Origin: Microbacterium sp. Leaf151
Lineage (GTDB): Bacteria > Actinomycetota > Actinomycetes > Actinomycetales > Microbacteriaceae
DNA: 64,000 nt
Assembly (NCBI RefSeq): GCF_001424225.1
Contig: NZ_LMOR01000004.1
Span: 62,001-126,000 of the forward strand
Reading direction: 5' to 3'
The notes under the pieces were generated by a model that searched no databases, was not told the DNA's origin, and saw nothing but the letters and a program-made list of their open reading frames with translations. The stretch's first letter is position 1, and each line of letters begins with the position of its first letter. The position numbers were made by a program, and so were the translations under genes. Of this stretch, positions 1-8,060 are shown piece after piece.

Positions 1-564
1 GAAGTAGTTGTCTTTGCCGAAGATGTCCTGGAACTCGGCCGCCGCGGCGCGCGCGGCGTCGTACTGACCGAGGCGGAGCCGGGTCTGCACCTCGCCGGAG
101 GGGCAGCCGGTGGTGGCGATCAGCCCCTTGCCGTACGTCTGCAGCAGCTCGCGGTCCATGCGGGGCTTGAAGTAGTAGCCCTCCATGCTCGCCCGGGACG
201 ACAGGCGGAACAGGTTGTGCATTCCCTCGGTCGTCTCGGACAGGAGCGTCATGTGCGTGTAGGCGCCGGAACCCGAGACGTCGTCGCCCTGCTGCTCGGG
301 GGTGCCCCACCGCACCCGCGCCTTGTCGGAGCGGTGCGTGCCGGGGGTGACGTAGGCCTCGATGCCGATGATGGGCTTGATGCCGGCGTCTTTCGCGGTC
401 TTGTAGAACTCGTAGGCCGCGAAGGTGTTGCCGTGGTCAGTCACCGCGATGGCCGGCATGCCCAGTTTGACGGCCTCTTGCACCATCGGGCCGATGCGCG
501 CGGCGCCATCGAGCATCGAATACTCGCTGTGCACGTGAAGGTGAGCGAAGGAGTCTGCTGCCAC
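1..564 (-). CDS. dnaE: DNA polymerase III alpha subunit, N-terminal part (runs off the left edge)
   Basis: The 188 visible residues are the PHP domain that opens bacterial replicative DNA polymerase III alpha. The start is GTG at 562-564, followed by [20 protein letters not shown]; the PHP metal-site signature HLHVH (H10, H12) and the VTDHGN motif (D43, H44) are present, as are GIEAYV and the stretch around [16 protein letters not shown]. This is the conserved DnaE1 start. The polymerase palm, fingers and C-terminal domains lie outside the window. The gene is divergent from the NUDIX gene, with about 100 bases between the two starts. Confidence 0.95.
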   Translation of the reverse strand, partial: MAADSFAHLHVHSEYSMLDGAARIGPMVQEAVKLGMPAIAVTDHGNTFAAYEFYKTAKDAGIKPIIGIEAYVTPGTHRSDKARVRWGTPEQQGDDVSGSGAYTHMTLLSETTEGMHNLFRLSSRASMEGYYFKPRMDRELLQTYGKGLIATTGCPSGEVQTRLRLGQYDAARAAAAEFQDIFGKDNYF

Positions 565-652
565 GTATCGAGTGTACGTTCGGCCTCCGACATCGCTCCC
601 TGATGTTCGGGGCGGACGCCCAGTCGGCGATGACCGCCGCGCGCGGCTCGGC

Positions 653-658
653 TACGGT
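653..658 (+). promoter_or_regulatory. -10 hexamer of a probable leaderless promoter (NUDIX gene)
   Basis: TACGGT ends 6 bases before the GTG at 665, and there is no Shine-Dalgarno sequence in between. The start point would fall at or next to the start codon. No clear -35 is seen. Confidence 0.5.
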
Positions 659-664
659 GGGCGC

Positions 665-1138
665 GTGCCCACCCCTGACTTCGTGCTGGAGCTCCGCCGT
701 CACATCGGCATCCGTCCCCTCCCTCTCGTGGGGGTGACCGCGGTGATCGTGCACGACGGCCAGGTGCTGCTCGGCCGCCGCAGCGACACCGGGCGGCTCA
801 CGCCGATCACGGGCATCGTCGACCCGGGAGAAGAACCCGCCGACGCCGCCGTCCGCGAGGCGGAGGAGGAGGCGGGGGTGCGTATCCGCGCCGAACGGCT
901 CGCGTGGGTGCACCAGATCCCGCGGGTCACCTACGTCAACGGCGACCAGAGCGACTACCTCGACCTGACCTTCGCGTGCCGGTGGATCTCGGGCGAACCC
1001 GTGCCGGTGGACGGGGAGATGACCGAGGTGGGGTGGCATCCGGTGTCGGAGGTCGAACGGATCATGGATGCCGAGATGGCGTCGCGCGTGCGCGCAGCCC
1101 TGGCGGAGGGATCGACGCGGTTCGAGGGCGGGCGCTGA
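665..1138 (+). CDS. NUDIX family hydrolase
   Basis: A 157-residue protein with a complete Nudix box GX5EX7REUXEEXGU at residues 50-72 (G50, E56, R64, E65, E68, E69, G71), which binds the divalent metal and cleaves a nucleoside-diphosphate-linked substrate. The box is preceded by VGVTAVIVHDGQVLLGRRSDTGRL, typical of the fold's first strands. The GTG at 665 was chosen because it begins just before the conserved region and sits 6 bases after a TACGGT -10 box; longer in-frame starts would run back through that promoter. The substrate cannot be read from the sequence. It converges on the GNAT gene with only 3 bases between. Confidence 0.88.
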   Translation: MPTPDFVLELRRHIGIRPLPLVGVTAVIVHDGQVLLGRRSDTGRLTPITGIVDPGEEPADAAVREAEEEAGVRIRAERLAWVHQIPRVTYVNGDQSDYLDLTFACRWISGEPVPVDGEMTEVGWHPVSEVERIMDAEMASRVRAALAEGSTRFEGGR

Positions 1139-1141
1139 ACG

Positions 1142-1708
1142 CTAGAGTTCCCGCCGCATGAGGACGCGCGGGAATCCGGACAGCACCGACGTGGTCTGCG
1201 CCGCGAGCACGAAGCCGGACGCCTCGAACAGCCGCTTCGTGCCGACGTACGCCATGGTCAGGTCGACCTTCGCGTCGCCGTTGTCGACGGGGTAGCCCTC
1301 GACCACCGGTGCGCCGTTGTCACGGGCGAACGCGACGGCTCCGTCGAGGAGGGCGTGCGAGACGCCGCGGCCGCGATGACCGGGCCGCACCCGCACGCAC
1401 CAGATGCTCCAGACGTCGCGACCGTCGACGTGCGGGATCCTGCGGTTGCGCGCGAACGAGGTGTCGCGACGCGGGTGCACGGCCGCCCACCCGACCACCT
1501 CGTCGCCCTCGTAGGCCAGCACGCCGGGGGGACCCTCCGACAGCAGTTCGCGGACCCGCTCCCCGCGATCGAGGCCTTTCAGCGCCACATTCTCTTTGGA
1601 TGGGATGCGGTAACTGAGACACCAGCAGACCGACGCGTCCGGGCGCTTGGGGCCGACCATCGTCGCGATGTCGTCGAAGTCGGTCGCGGCCCGCACCCTG
1701 ATGTCCAC
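1142..1708 (-). CDS. GNAT family N-acetyltransferase
   Basis: A 188-residue protein with GTG start (VDIRVRAATDFDDIATMV). The acetyl-CoA-binding motif A is visible as VWSIWCVRVRPGHRGRGVSHALLDGAVAFA (R/Q-x-x-G-x-G/A form, here RGRGVS), followed by a C-terminal GTKRLFEASGFV motif B region. A Cys-rich SVCWCLSYR segment near the N terminus is characteristic of one actinobacterial GNAT subgroup. The acceptor substrate is unknown. It lies just downstream of the rluD-type gene on the same strand, 45 bases apart, so it may be read through from the lspA-rluD end of the cluster. Confidence 0.82.
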   Translation of the reverse strand: MDIRVRAATDFDDIATMVGPKRPDASVCWCLSYRIPSKENVALKGLDRGERVRELLSEGPPGVLAYEGDEVVGWAAVHPRRDTSFARNRRIPHVDGRDVWSIWCVRVRPGHRGRGVSHALLDGAVAFARDNGAPVVEGYPVDNGDAKVDLTMAYVGTKRLFEASGFVLAAQTTSVLSGFPRVLMRREL

Positions 1709-1753
1709 CCGACCCAGGGTGCCGCACTCGGTTGTCTGGGGGAAGACGCGGCC

Positions 1754-2677
1754 TCAGGCTCCGTCGCCGAGGATCTCCAGCGCGCGCGCCAGATCGGGCG
1801 GGTACGGCGACTCGAACGAGACACACTCCCCCGAGCCGGGGTGCGTGAAGGCGAGCCGGTGGGCGTGCAGCCACTGGCGGGTCAGCCCCAGGCGCGCGGA
1901 CAGCGTGGGGTCGCCCCCGTACAGCGGATCGCCCGCGCACGGGTGCCGGTGAGCGGCCATGTGCACGCGGATCTGGTGAGTGCGCCCCGTTTCGAGGTGG
2001 ATTTCGAGGAGTGACGCCCGGGGGAAGGCCTCGAGGGTCTCGTAATGCGTGATCGAGTCTTTGCCGTCGGGCGTGACGGCGAATTTCCACGAGTGGTGCG
2101 GATGCCGCCCGATCGGCGCGTCGATGGTGCCGCTGAGCGGATCGGGATGCCCCTGCACGACCGCGTGGTAGATCTTCTCGACCTCGCGCTCTTTGAAGGC
2201 GCTCTTGAGCAGCGTGTAAGCACGCTCGGTCTTGGCGACGACCATGAGACCGCTCGTCCCCGCGTCGAGGCGGTGGACGACACCGCGTCGCTCGGCCGGA
2301 CCGCTCGTGGCGATGCGGAAGCCCGCCGCCGCCAGCGCGCCGAGGACCGTGGGGCCCTCCCAGCCGAGCGAGGGGTGCGCGGCCACGCCCGCGGGCTTGT
2401 CGACGACGACGATGTCGTCGTCGTCGTGCACGATGCCGAGGTCGGCAACGGCGACCGGCACGATCTCGGGCTCGCGCTTGGGCTCCCATTCCACGCTCAG
2501 CCAGGTGCCCGCGCGGAGGCGATCGGACCGTCCGGCGGGGCGACCGTCGACGCTCACTCCCCCGGCGTCGGCGACCTCGGCCGCGAACGTGCGCGAGAAG
2601 CCGAGCATCTTTGCCAGCGCCTGGTCGATGCGCGTTCCGTCGAGCCCGTCGGGGACGGGCAGGCTCCGCGACTCCAT
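1754..2677 (-). CDS. RluA/RluD-type 23S rRNA pseudouridine synthase
   Basis: A 307-residue enzyme that isomerises uridine to pseudouridine in RNA. An S4-like RNA-binding domain covers about residues 12-60 ([31 protein letters not shown]). The catalytic motif [12 protein letters not shown] follows, with the nucleophilic Asp at about 138, and then the [14 protein letters not shown] and DPLYGG motifs. Length is usual for RluD. The ATG is 1 base after the lspA stop (TGA-C-ATG), so the two genes are translationally coupled. The lspA-rluD order is common in Actinobacteria. The exact rRNA target cannot be told from the sequence. Confidence 0.93.
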   Translation of the reverse strand: MESRSLPVPDGLDGTRIDQALAKMLGFSRTFAAEVADAGGVSVDGRPAGRSDRLRAGTWLSVEWEPKREPEIVPVAVADLGIVHDDDDIVVVDKPAGVAAHPSLGWEGPTVLGALAAAGFRIATSGPAERRGVVHRLDAGTSGLMVVAKTERAYTLLKSAFKEREVEKIYHAVVQGHPDPLSGTIDAPIGRHPHHSWKFAVTPDGKDSITHYETLEAFPRASLLEIHLETGRTHQIRVHMAAHRHPCAGDPLYGGDPTLSARLGLTRQWLHAHRLAFTHPGSGECVSFESPYPPDLARALEILGDGA

Positions 2678-2678
2678 G

Positions 2679-3269
2679 TCAGCGGGTGCCCTGCTCGGGC
2701 GACGGCTCGACTTCGCCGTCGGCAGCGGCATCGGCCCCGGCCGCCCGCGACGCGCGGGTCTCGCGCGTGCCGTCGAGTCGGAGCCCCACCAGCACGAGGA
2801 TGGCGACGGAGATCATCATCGACACGATGAAGATGTCGGCGACGTTGTAGATCGCGGGCATCATCCAGGGGGTCGAGATGAAGTCGACGACATGCCCGAC
2901 AGGGAACCCCGGCTCGCGCACGAGACGGTCGGTGAGGTTGCCCAACACTCCGCCGAGGAGCAGGCCGAGGACGACGGCCCACAGCCGCGATCGCACACGC
3001 CGCAGGGCGAGGAAGACGATGACGCAGGCGACGACGGCCAGCGCGATCGTGAACACCCACGTGACGCCCTCGCCGAGCGAGAAGGCGGCACCGGGGTTGC
3101 GGACGAGGTAGAACTGCAGGGCTTCGCCCAGCACCGGTACGACGCGCTCCGGGGGAAGTGTGTCGATGGCGACGGTCTTCGCCAACTGGTCGGCGGCCAG
3201 CACCAGCACCGCGAGTATCGCGATGACGATGCCGGCCGCCGCCGGACGCAGAGGAGAACGACTGCGCAA
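2679..3269 (-). CDS. lspA: lipoprotein signal peptidase (signal peptidase II)
   Basis: A 196-residue membrane aspartyl protease that removes signal peptides from prolipoproteins. Four hydrophobic segments lie at about 12-32, 70-90, 96-112 and 142-163. The family motifs [18 protein letters not shown] and YNVADIFI are present, placing the catalytic Asp pair at D129 and D145. The charged tail (residues 165-196) is longer than usual. The best start is an unusual TTG at 3267-3269: no ATG or GTG occurs in frame before the first membrane segment, and GGA lies a few bases upstream. It begins 9 bases after divIVA. Confidence 0.94.
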   Translation of the reverse strand: MRSRSPLRPAAAGIVIAILAVLVLAADQLAKTVAIDTLPPERVVPVLGEALQFYLVRNPGAAFSLGEGVTWVFTIALAVVACVIVFLALRRVRSRLWAVVLGLLLGGVLGNLTDRLVREPGFPVGHVVDFISTPWMMPAIYNVADIFIVSMMISVAILVLVGLRLDGTRETRASRAAGADAAADGEVEPSPEQGTR

Positions 3270-3278
3270 AGAGTGGTC

Positions 3279-3899
3279 CTACAGACCGATCGCCGACACC
3301 GGCGTCGAGCCCGAGGACGTCGCGGTGGTGTCGAGGTCGCGGAGCTGACCCTCGATGTACGAACGCAGCTGCGAGCGGTAGTCGCGCTCGAAGTTGCGAA
3401 GCTCGGTGATGCGACCCTCGAGCGTCACACGCTCCTTCTCGAGACGGGCGCGCTCTTCGCGGCCCTTCTGCTCGGCCTCGGCGACGATGGACGCCGCCTG
3501 CGCCTGCGCGTCGCTGACGAGTTGGTCGCGCTGCGCGCGGCCCTCGGCGACGTGCTCGTCGTGAAGGCGCTGTGCCAGCTCGATGATGCCGGCGCTCTGG
3601 GCGGCGGGCTCGATGTCGGGGGTCGGCGTCGACGCGACAGGGGCAGGCGCGGGAGCCTCTTCGACGGCGGGCTCCGCCGCGGCGGGCTCGGCGACCGGGG
3701 CCTCGGTGGCGGCGGGGGTGGCCTCGCCGGACTCGTAGGCTGCGAGCTTGTTCTTCAGCTCGTCGTTCTCAGCGATCGTCTTGCGCCATTCGACGACGAT
3801 CTCGTCGAGGAAGTCGTCGACCTCGTCGGGGTCGAAACCCTCTTTGAAACGCACGTGCTGGAACTGCTTGGTGACGACGTCATCGGGGGTCAGTGCCAT
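3279..3899 (-). CDS. divIVA: DivIVA / Wag31 polar growth scaffold
   Basis: A 206-residue coiled-coil protein that marks the pole and directs apical cell-wall growth in rod-shaped Actinobacteria. The N-terminal membrane-curvature domain MALTPDDVVTKQFQHVRFKEGFDPDEVDDFLDEI is canonical. A Pro/Ala/Glu-rich linker runs from about 55 to 105, followed by a long coiled coil (EAEQKGREERARLEKERVTLEGR and onward). Start: ATG at 3897-3899 with AGAGGAA six bases upstream; a longer in-frame ATG at 3950 lacks conserved sequence. It is shorter than mycobacterial Wag31, mainly in the linker. It has its own promoter (see 3972-4001). Confidence 0.95.
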   Translation of the reverse strand: MALTPDDVVTKQFQHVRFKEGFDPDEVDDFLDEIVVEWRKTIAENDELKNKLAAYESGEATPAATEAPVAEPAAAEPAVEEAPAPAPVASTPTPDIEPAAQSAGIIELAQRLHDEHVAEGRAQRDQLVSDAQAQAASIVAEAEQKGREERARLEKERVTLEGRITELRNFERDYRSQLRSYIEGQLRDLDTTATSSGSTPVSAIGL

Positions 3900-3971
3900 G
3901 GTGATTCCTCTTTCGAGAGCTCTGATGAAGAAGGGGTGGGGGTGTCGCACCGAGGCGTACCGCTTCGGAAC

Positions 3972-4018
3972 AGCATAGCCGCCGCCCCTCCACAGTGTCG
4001 AAGTGCACTGTCGAAGTG
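3972..4018 (-). promoter_or_regulatory. Predicted divIVA promoter with a direct repeat
   Basis: On the minus strand, TCGACA (3996-4001) and TATGCT (3972-3977) form a -35/-10 pair 18 bases apart. Two copies of TGTCGAAGTG (3996-4005 and 4009-4018, plus-strand reading), 13 bases apart, overlap and flank the -35. The transcript would carry a leader of about 65 bases. Confidence 0.5.
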
Positions 4019-4034
4019 ACGGCGGCGATGCGGA

Positions 4035-4337
4035 TCACGCGGCCGCGAGGGACCGGGTGACGCTGAGCAACAGGAAGCAGACGAACATCACGATCGCGAA
4101 ACCGAAGTCGATCGCGATCCCCCCGATGCGCAGGGGCGGGATCACGCGACGGATCAGCTTGATAGGCGGATCCGTGACCGTGTAGACGATCTCGGCGAGG
4201 ACCAGGGTGGCGCCGCGCGGGCGCCACTCCCGGTTGAACATCGGGATGTACTCGAGCACGAGGCGCGCGAGCAGGATCACGATGTAGATGAACAGGATGA
4301 CGCTGAGAATGGAGCCGACCAGGCTCAGGACGGCCAC
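4035..4337 (-). CDS. YggT family membrane protein
   Basis: A 100-residue protein with two hydrophobic hairpins (about residues 5-30 and 72-97) and the family signature TVTDPPIKLIRRVIPPLRIGGIAIDFG between them. YggT proteins sit between sepF and divIVA in most Gram-positive dcw clusters and are thought to help membrane or division-site organisation; the molecular role is not established. Start is GTG at 4335-4337, 6 bases after the sepF stop, so translation is probably coupled to sepF. Confidence 0.92.
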   Translation of the reverse strand: MAVLSLVGSILSVILFIYIVILLARLVLEYIPMFNREWRPRGATLVLAEIVYTVTDPPIKLIRRVIPPLRIGGIAIDFGFAIVMFVCFLLLSVTRSLAAA

Positions 4338-4343
4338 GACGCG

Positions 4344-4817
4344 TTACTGGGACACGAAGGGCGCACCCTCGGGGTCGGCCTGCGCGATCGCACCGTCGCC
4401 GGAGACGGCGATGTTCTCGGGCGAGAGCAGGAACACCTTGCTCGTCACCCGCTCGATGCGTCCGTACAGCCCGAGCGAGAGTCCGCTCGCGAAGTCGATC
4501 AGGCGACGTGCGTCTGCGTCGCTCATCTGCGACAAATTGATGATGACCGGAATGCCCTCGCGGAAGTTCTCGGCGATCGTCTGCGCGTCGCGGTACTGCT
4601 TGGGGTGCACCGTGAGGATCTCGCTCACGGGCCCGGCAGTGGGCTGACGCACCACAGCGGGGCGGTGCAGGGGGGTCACCGGCGCGGCCTTCTCGATGGG
4701 AGCAGCAGTCTGTGCGGGCTGCTTGCGCGCGATGGGCTGCGGCGCTGTCTCCTCATAGGTCTCTTCCTCGTCGGCGAGGCCCAGGTACACCATCGTTTTC
4801 TTGAGGGGGTTCGACAT
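4344..4817 (-). CDS. sepF: Cell division protein SepF
   Basis: A 157-residue FtsZ-membrane anchor. The N-terminal amphipathic helix ([19 protein letters not shown]) binds membrane, a Pro/Ala/Gln linker covers about 25-60, and the SepF/YlmF core runs from about 65 to 150 ([58 protein letters not shown]). With no ftsA in this cluster, SepF is the likely principal membrane tether for FtsZ, as established for other Actinobacteria. GGAGG lies 6 bases before the ATG. Confidence 0.96.
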   Translation of the reverse strand: MSNPLKKTMVYLGLADEEETYEETAPQPIARKQPAQTAAPIEKAAPVTPLHRPAVVRQPTAGPVSEILTVHPKQYRDAQTIAENFREGIPVIINLSQMSDADARRLIDFASGLSLGLYGRIERVTSKVFLLSPENIAVSGDGAIAQADPEGAPFVSQ

Positions 4818-4848
4818 CGCATCCTCCGTTCGCTCGTCTGGTTCGAGG

Positions 4849-5532
4849 CTAGTCGCGCGGGGGCCTCGGGCCCGTGATTGCAGAACCGATCCGCAGGTGT
4901 GTCGCGCCCATCGCGATCGCTTCGGGGAAGTCGCCCGTCATCCCCGCCGAGATCCACTCGGCATCGGGCACGACCGCGCGCACCGCGTCGGCCGACCGGC
5001 GCAGTCGTTCGAATGCCCGCGCGGGTTCTTCGTCGAGCGGCGCGACCGCCATGACACCGCGCAGGCGCAGGGTCGAAAGACCCGCGACGTGGGCGGCGAG
5101 CTCTTCGACAGCGCTCGGGTCGACCCCGCCGCGGCCCGTGTCGTCGGTGAGGTTCACCTGGAGCAGCACGTCGAGCAGGCCGTCACCGTCGGCGCCGTCG
5201 AGCGCCTCGGCGATGCGTGCGCGGTCGACCGAGTGCACGGCATCCGCCGCCGCCCGCACGGCCCGCGCCTTGTTCGTCTGCGCCTGGCCGATGAAGTGCC
5301 ATCTCAGATCCGGAATGCCGTGCAACTGGGCGCGCTTGGCGGTGAGCTCCTGCTGACGGTTCTCCCCCACGTCGCGCACGCCCAGGGCATGCAGCTCGGC
5401 CACGAGCGTTGCGGGGTGGAACTTCGTGACGACGATCCGGGTGATGGCTGCGGCGTCGCGGTGCGCCGCGCGGGCGGCATCCTGAATGCGCTCGTCGACG
5501 GCGGCGAGACGGTCGGCCAGGGCGGTGTCCAT
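4849..5532 (-). CDS. YggS-family pyridoxal phosphate homeostasis protein
   Basis: A 227-residue single-domain fold-type III PLP-binding protein. The PLP lysine is K37 in [12 protein letters not shown]; other landmarks are [40 protein letters not shown] and the C-terminal [11 protein letters not shown] phosphate-binding motif. The family buffers free PLP and has no confirmed catalytic reaction. Its place between ftsZ and sepF is conserved in Gram-positives. AAGGAG lies 6 bases before the ATG. A hairpin (5553-5580) separates it from ftsZ, so it may be transcribed partly independently. Confidence 0.94.
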   Translation of the reverse strand: MDTALADRLAAVDERIQDAARAAHRDAAAITRIVVTKFHPATLVAELHALGVRDVGENRQQELTAKRAQLHGIPDLRWHFIGQAQTNKARAVRAAADAVHSVDRARIAEALDGADGDGLLDVLLQVNLTDDTGRGGVDPSAVEELAAHVAGLSTLRLRGVMAVAPLDEEPARAFERLRRSADAVRAVVPDAEWISAGMTGDFPEAIAMGATHLRIGSAITGPRPPRD

Positions 5533-5552
5533 GAGGCTCCTTCGACGACGAG

Positions 5553-5580
5553 AGCGGGCCCGGTGGAGACCGGACCCGCT
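5553..5580 (-). terminator. Hairpin between ftsZ and the yggS-type gene
   Basis: The arms AGCGGGCCCGGT (5553-5564) and ACCGGACCCGCT (5569-5580) pair over 12 bp with one wobble and a 4-base loop. There is no long T run on the minus strand, so it may attenuate rather than end the ftsZ transcript. Confidence 0.5.
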
Positions 5581-5603
5581 TTCGTCGGAGAGATCGTGCG
5601 TGC

Positions 5604-6791
5604 TTACTTCAGGAAGTCGGGCACGTCGAGGTCGTCGTCGGCGTAGCCGTTGTCGTAGGAGGTCTCAGGCACGCGCGCGGTGACGGGTGCCGGCTCCGGG
5701 CGACGCTCGGGGGCGCGTTCGGTCGCGGCCTTCTGCTCCTCGGCCGCGTCGAGGTCGCGGGCGACGTCGTCGGCGGGGATCGCGGGCAGCACAGGGGCGG
5801 ATGCCGGACGCTGGGCGCCCACGGGGTCGATGCGCAGCGAGGGCCCGCCCCCGTCGAAACCGGCGGCGATCACGGTGACGCGCACCTCGTCGCCGAGGGT
5901 GTCGTCGATGACCGTACCGAAGATGATGTTCGCCTCGGGGTGGGCCGCTTCCTTGACGAGCTGGGCGGCGTCGTTGATCTCGAAGATGCCGAGGTTCGAT
6001 CCGCCCTGGATCGACAGCAGCACGCCGTGCGCGCCTTCGATCGACGCCTCGAGGAGAGGGGATTCCACGGCGAGCTCCGCGGCCTTGATGGCGCGATCCG
6101 CGCCGCGGGCGGAGCCGATGCCCATGAGGGCCGAACCTGCCCCCTGCATGACGCTCTTCACGTCGGCGAAATCGAGGTTGATCAGACCCGGCGTGGTGAT
6201 CAGGTCGGTGATGCCCTGGACACCCGCGAGCAGAACCTGGTCGGCGGTGGCGAAGGCCTCGATCATCGAGATGCCGCGGTCGCTGATCTCGAGGAGGCGA
6301 TCGTTGGGCACGACGATGAGGGTGTCGACCTCTTCCTTCAGGCGTCCGACACCGGCCTCGGCCTGGCTCTGCCGACGGCGACCCTCGAAGGAGAAGGGCT
6401 TGGTGACGACACCGATCGTCAGCGCGCCGATCGACTTGGCGATCTTCGCGACGACCGGTGCGCCACCGGTGCCCGTGCCGCCGCCCTCGCCCGCGGTGAC
6501 GAAGACCATGTCGGCGCCGCGCAGGGCCTCTTCGATCTCCTCCGCGTGGTCTTCGGCGGCGCGACGGCCGACCTCGGGGTCGGCGCCCGCGCCGAGACCC
6601 CGGGTGAGCTCACGTCCCACGTCGAGCTTGACGTCGGCGTCGCTCATCAGCAGCGCCTGCGCGTCGGTGTTGATCGCGATGAACTCCACGCCACGAAGGC
6701 CGAGCTCGATCATGCGATTGACGGCGTTGACGCCGCCGCCGCCCACACCGACGACCTTGATCACGGCGAGGTAGTTCTGGTTGTGGCTCAT
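5604..6791 (-). CDS. ftsZ: Cell division GTPase FtsZ
   Basis: A 395-residue tubulin homologue that forms the Z ring. The GTP-binding tubulin signature GGGTGTGG is at 103-110, the glycine-rich [15 protein letters not shown] at about 13-27, and the T7 synergy loop NLDFADVK at about 205-212. A variable linker (about 320-375) leads to the C-terminal peptide [11 protein letters not shown], the docking site for SepF and other partners. Start: ATG at 6789-6791 with GGAGG 6 bases upstream; an in-frame ATG at 6831-6833 lies inside the promoter and is rejected. No ftsA is adjacent, as usual in Actinobacteria. Confidence 0.98.
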   Translation of the reverse strand: MSHNQNYLAVIKVVGVGGGGVNAVNRMIELGLRGVEFIAINTDAQALLMSDADVKLDVGRELTRGLGAGADPEVGRRAAEDHAEEIEEALRGADMVFVTAGEGGGTGTGGAPVVAKIAKSIGALTIGVVTKPFSFEGRRRQSQAEAGVGRLKEEVDTLIVVPNDRLLEISDRGISMIEAFATADQVLLAGVQGITDLITTPGLINLDFADVKSVMQGAGSALMGIGSARGADRAIKAAELAVESPLLEASIEGAHGVLLSIQGGSNLGIFEINDAAQLVKEAAHPEANIIFGTVIDDTLGDEVRVTVIAAGFDGGGPSLRIDPVGAQRPASAPVLPAIPADDVARDLDAAEEQKAATERAPERRPEPAPVTARVPETSYDNGYADDDLDVPDFLK

Positions 6792-6819
6792 GCCGGCCTC
6801 CGTTTGTCCCCGAACCGAA

Positions 6820-6843
6820 ACTCTAAACCTCATGTTGAGGGTT
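6820..6843 (-). promoter_or_regulatory. ftsZ promoter with FtsR-like palindromic operator
   Basis: On the minus strand the palindromic element AACCCTCAACATGAGGTT (6826-6843) is immediately followed by TAGAGT (6820-6825), a good -10 about 30 bases before the ftsZ ATG. The inner CCTCAACATGAGG is a perfect 5-bp-arm palindrome. Placement against the -10 is the position used by MerR-type activators. From memory the element resembles the AACCCT...AGGTT site described for Corynebacterium FtsR; an FtsR-like gene lies at 39347-40033. Confidence 0.6.
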
Positions 6844-6846
6844 AAA

Positions 6847-6867
6847 GAATTGCCCGGTATGCAATTC
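6847..6867. promoter_or_regulatory. Inverted repeat upstream of the ftsZ promoter
   Basis: GAATTGC (6847-6853) and GCAATTC (6861-6867) are perfect 7-base arms around a 7-base centre, in AT-rich sequence unlike its surroundings. It lies 3 bases beyond the FtsR-like palindrome and could overlap the -35. The binding protein is unknown. Confidence 0.45.
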
Positions 6868-7125
6868 CTTAGCTCGAAGGTAGGTGGCGGATCGGATGCC
6901 GCTCGCCCGACACGCGGCGTGTCGGACTATCGCCTCGCAGATCCGCGGCGGACGCCCGGGCCCACGCTCGTGGAGGACGCGCGACAGGGGTGGCGCCCGC
7001 CGTCGACCTCGGCGCACGACGGCCGCGGGGCCTGCCCGGGCACGACGCCGGCCTCCGCCCGCCCGCGCACGACGCCGGCCACGGCGATCGACCCCCACCG
7101 CGTCGGAGCGCGACGTCGTCTTCGT

Positions 7126-8058
7126 CTACGAACGGACGACGCCCGCGTCCGGAGAGGTGACGTCGTACTCCCTGGCGCGGTCGGGCGGGCTCTTCTGCAT
7201 CAGTCGATCGAGCACGAGAGCCTTCTCGGCCGAGCGCTCGGCGCTCCCCCACACGACCGTCGAGCCCGAGGCACCCAGCGTCAGGGTGACGTCGTCCGGA
7301 GTGGATGCCGAGACGCCCGTCACCTGCGCACGAACCGCGTCGGGGAGGGCCCGCACGACACGCCCGGCCGCGTGGAACGCCGCCGACCCCGTCCCCTCGG
7401 CGATGTCGAGCACGGGTTGGCCGGCCGGTGCGTCGGGGGTGGTCGACAGGGCGACACCGGCGGCATCCACCACCGTGAAACCCGCTGCGCCCTGCATGGC
7501 CCCGATGGGGGTGCGCTCGACGATGTTCACCACGAGATCGTGCGGCGGCCGGGCCTCGAGCGTGTAGGACTCCACGAGCGGGAAGCGCACGAGGGCCGCC
7601 TTCACCGCGCTGTCGTCGACGAGCGCGAGAGGGGTTCCGAGCTGCCCGACGAGCGCATCGGTGACGGCGGCAGCGTCGAGCTGCGACGTGCCGACGACGT
7701 CGATGCGCTCGACCGCGAAAAGCGGCGAGTAAGCCGCGCCCGCGGTGCCGGCCACGGTGAGGAGGATCGCCGCACCCACGCCGATCCAGAGGTTGCGACG
7801 GCGACGACTGCGCACCGTGAACCGCTTGACCTCGGCCGACAGCGCGCGACGGCGGGCGCGCGACGCCCGCAGCACGTCGCGGAAGCCCGCACCCGCGAGG
7901 GCCGGCTCCGATACGGCATCCGCCGTCTCCTGGCGCACGAGCGGTGTCACCGGTGCGGCGCCGACGATCGAGGCGTCCTGGTGCTGCGCGGCACGTTCGG
8001 TCCGCGCGGCGGGGCGGACGGACTCCGGCTGCTGCGGAAGGGGCGAGGGCCGCTTCAC
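7126..8058 (-). CDS. ftsQ: Cell division protein FtsQ (DivIB)
   Basis: A 310-residue single-pass membrane protein of the FtsQLB complex. A cytoplasmic N-terminal region (1-90, rich in Arg near the membrane) precedes one membrane segment (about 91-112, LWIGVGAAILLTVAGTAGAAY). The POTRA domain follows (SPLFAVERIDVVGTSQLDAAAVTDALVGQLGTPLALVDDSAVKAALVRFPLVESYTLEARPPHDLVVNIVERTPIGA), then the FtsQ beta domain. GTG start at 8056-8058, 2 bases after the murC stop, so coupled to murC. A 334-base gap with its own promoter separates it from ftsZ. Confidence 0.94.
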   Translation of the reverse strand: MKRPSPLPQQPESVRPAARTERAAQHQDASIVGAAPVTPLVRQETADAVSEPALAGAGFRDVLRASRARRRALSAEVKRFTVRSRRRRNLWIGVGAAILLTVAGTAGAAYSPLFAVERIDVVGTSQLDAAAVTDALVGQLGTPLALVDDSAVKAALVRFPLVESYTLEARPPHDLVVNIVERTPIGAMQGAAGFTVVDAAGVALSTTPDAPAGQPVLDIAEGTGSAAFHAAGRVVRALPDAVRAQVTGVSASTPDDVTLTLGASGSTVVWGSAERSAEKALVLDRLMQKSPPDRAREYDVTSPDAGVVRS

Positions 8059-8060
8059 GC

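Larger units (their letters stand above)
6792..7125. other. ftsQ-ftsZ intergenic control region (334 bases, no gene)
   Basis: No convincing gene. The ftsZ-proximal end holds a -10-like box, an FtsR-like palindrome and a second inverted repeat, described separately. Further toward ftsQ there is a 14-base direct repeat GCACGACGCCGGCC at 7040-7053 and 7067-7080, in very GC-rich sequence. Confidence 0.7.

Noticed and set aside
6789-6833. Longer ftsZ from the ATG at 6831-6833
   Set aside because: This would translate the promoter and ribosome site; the conserved N terminus begins at 6791.
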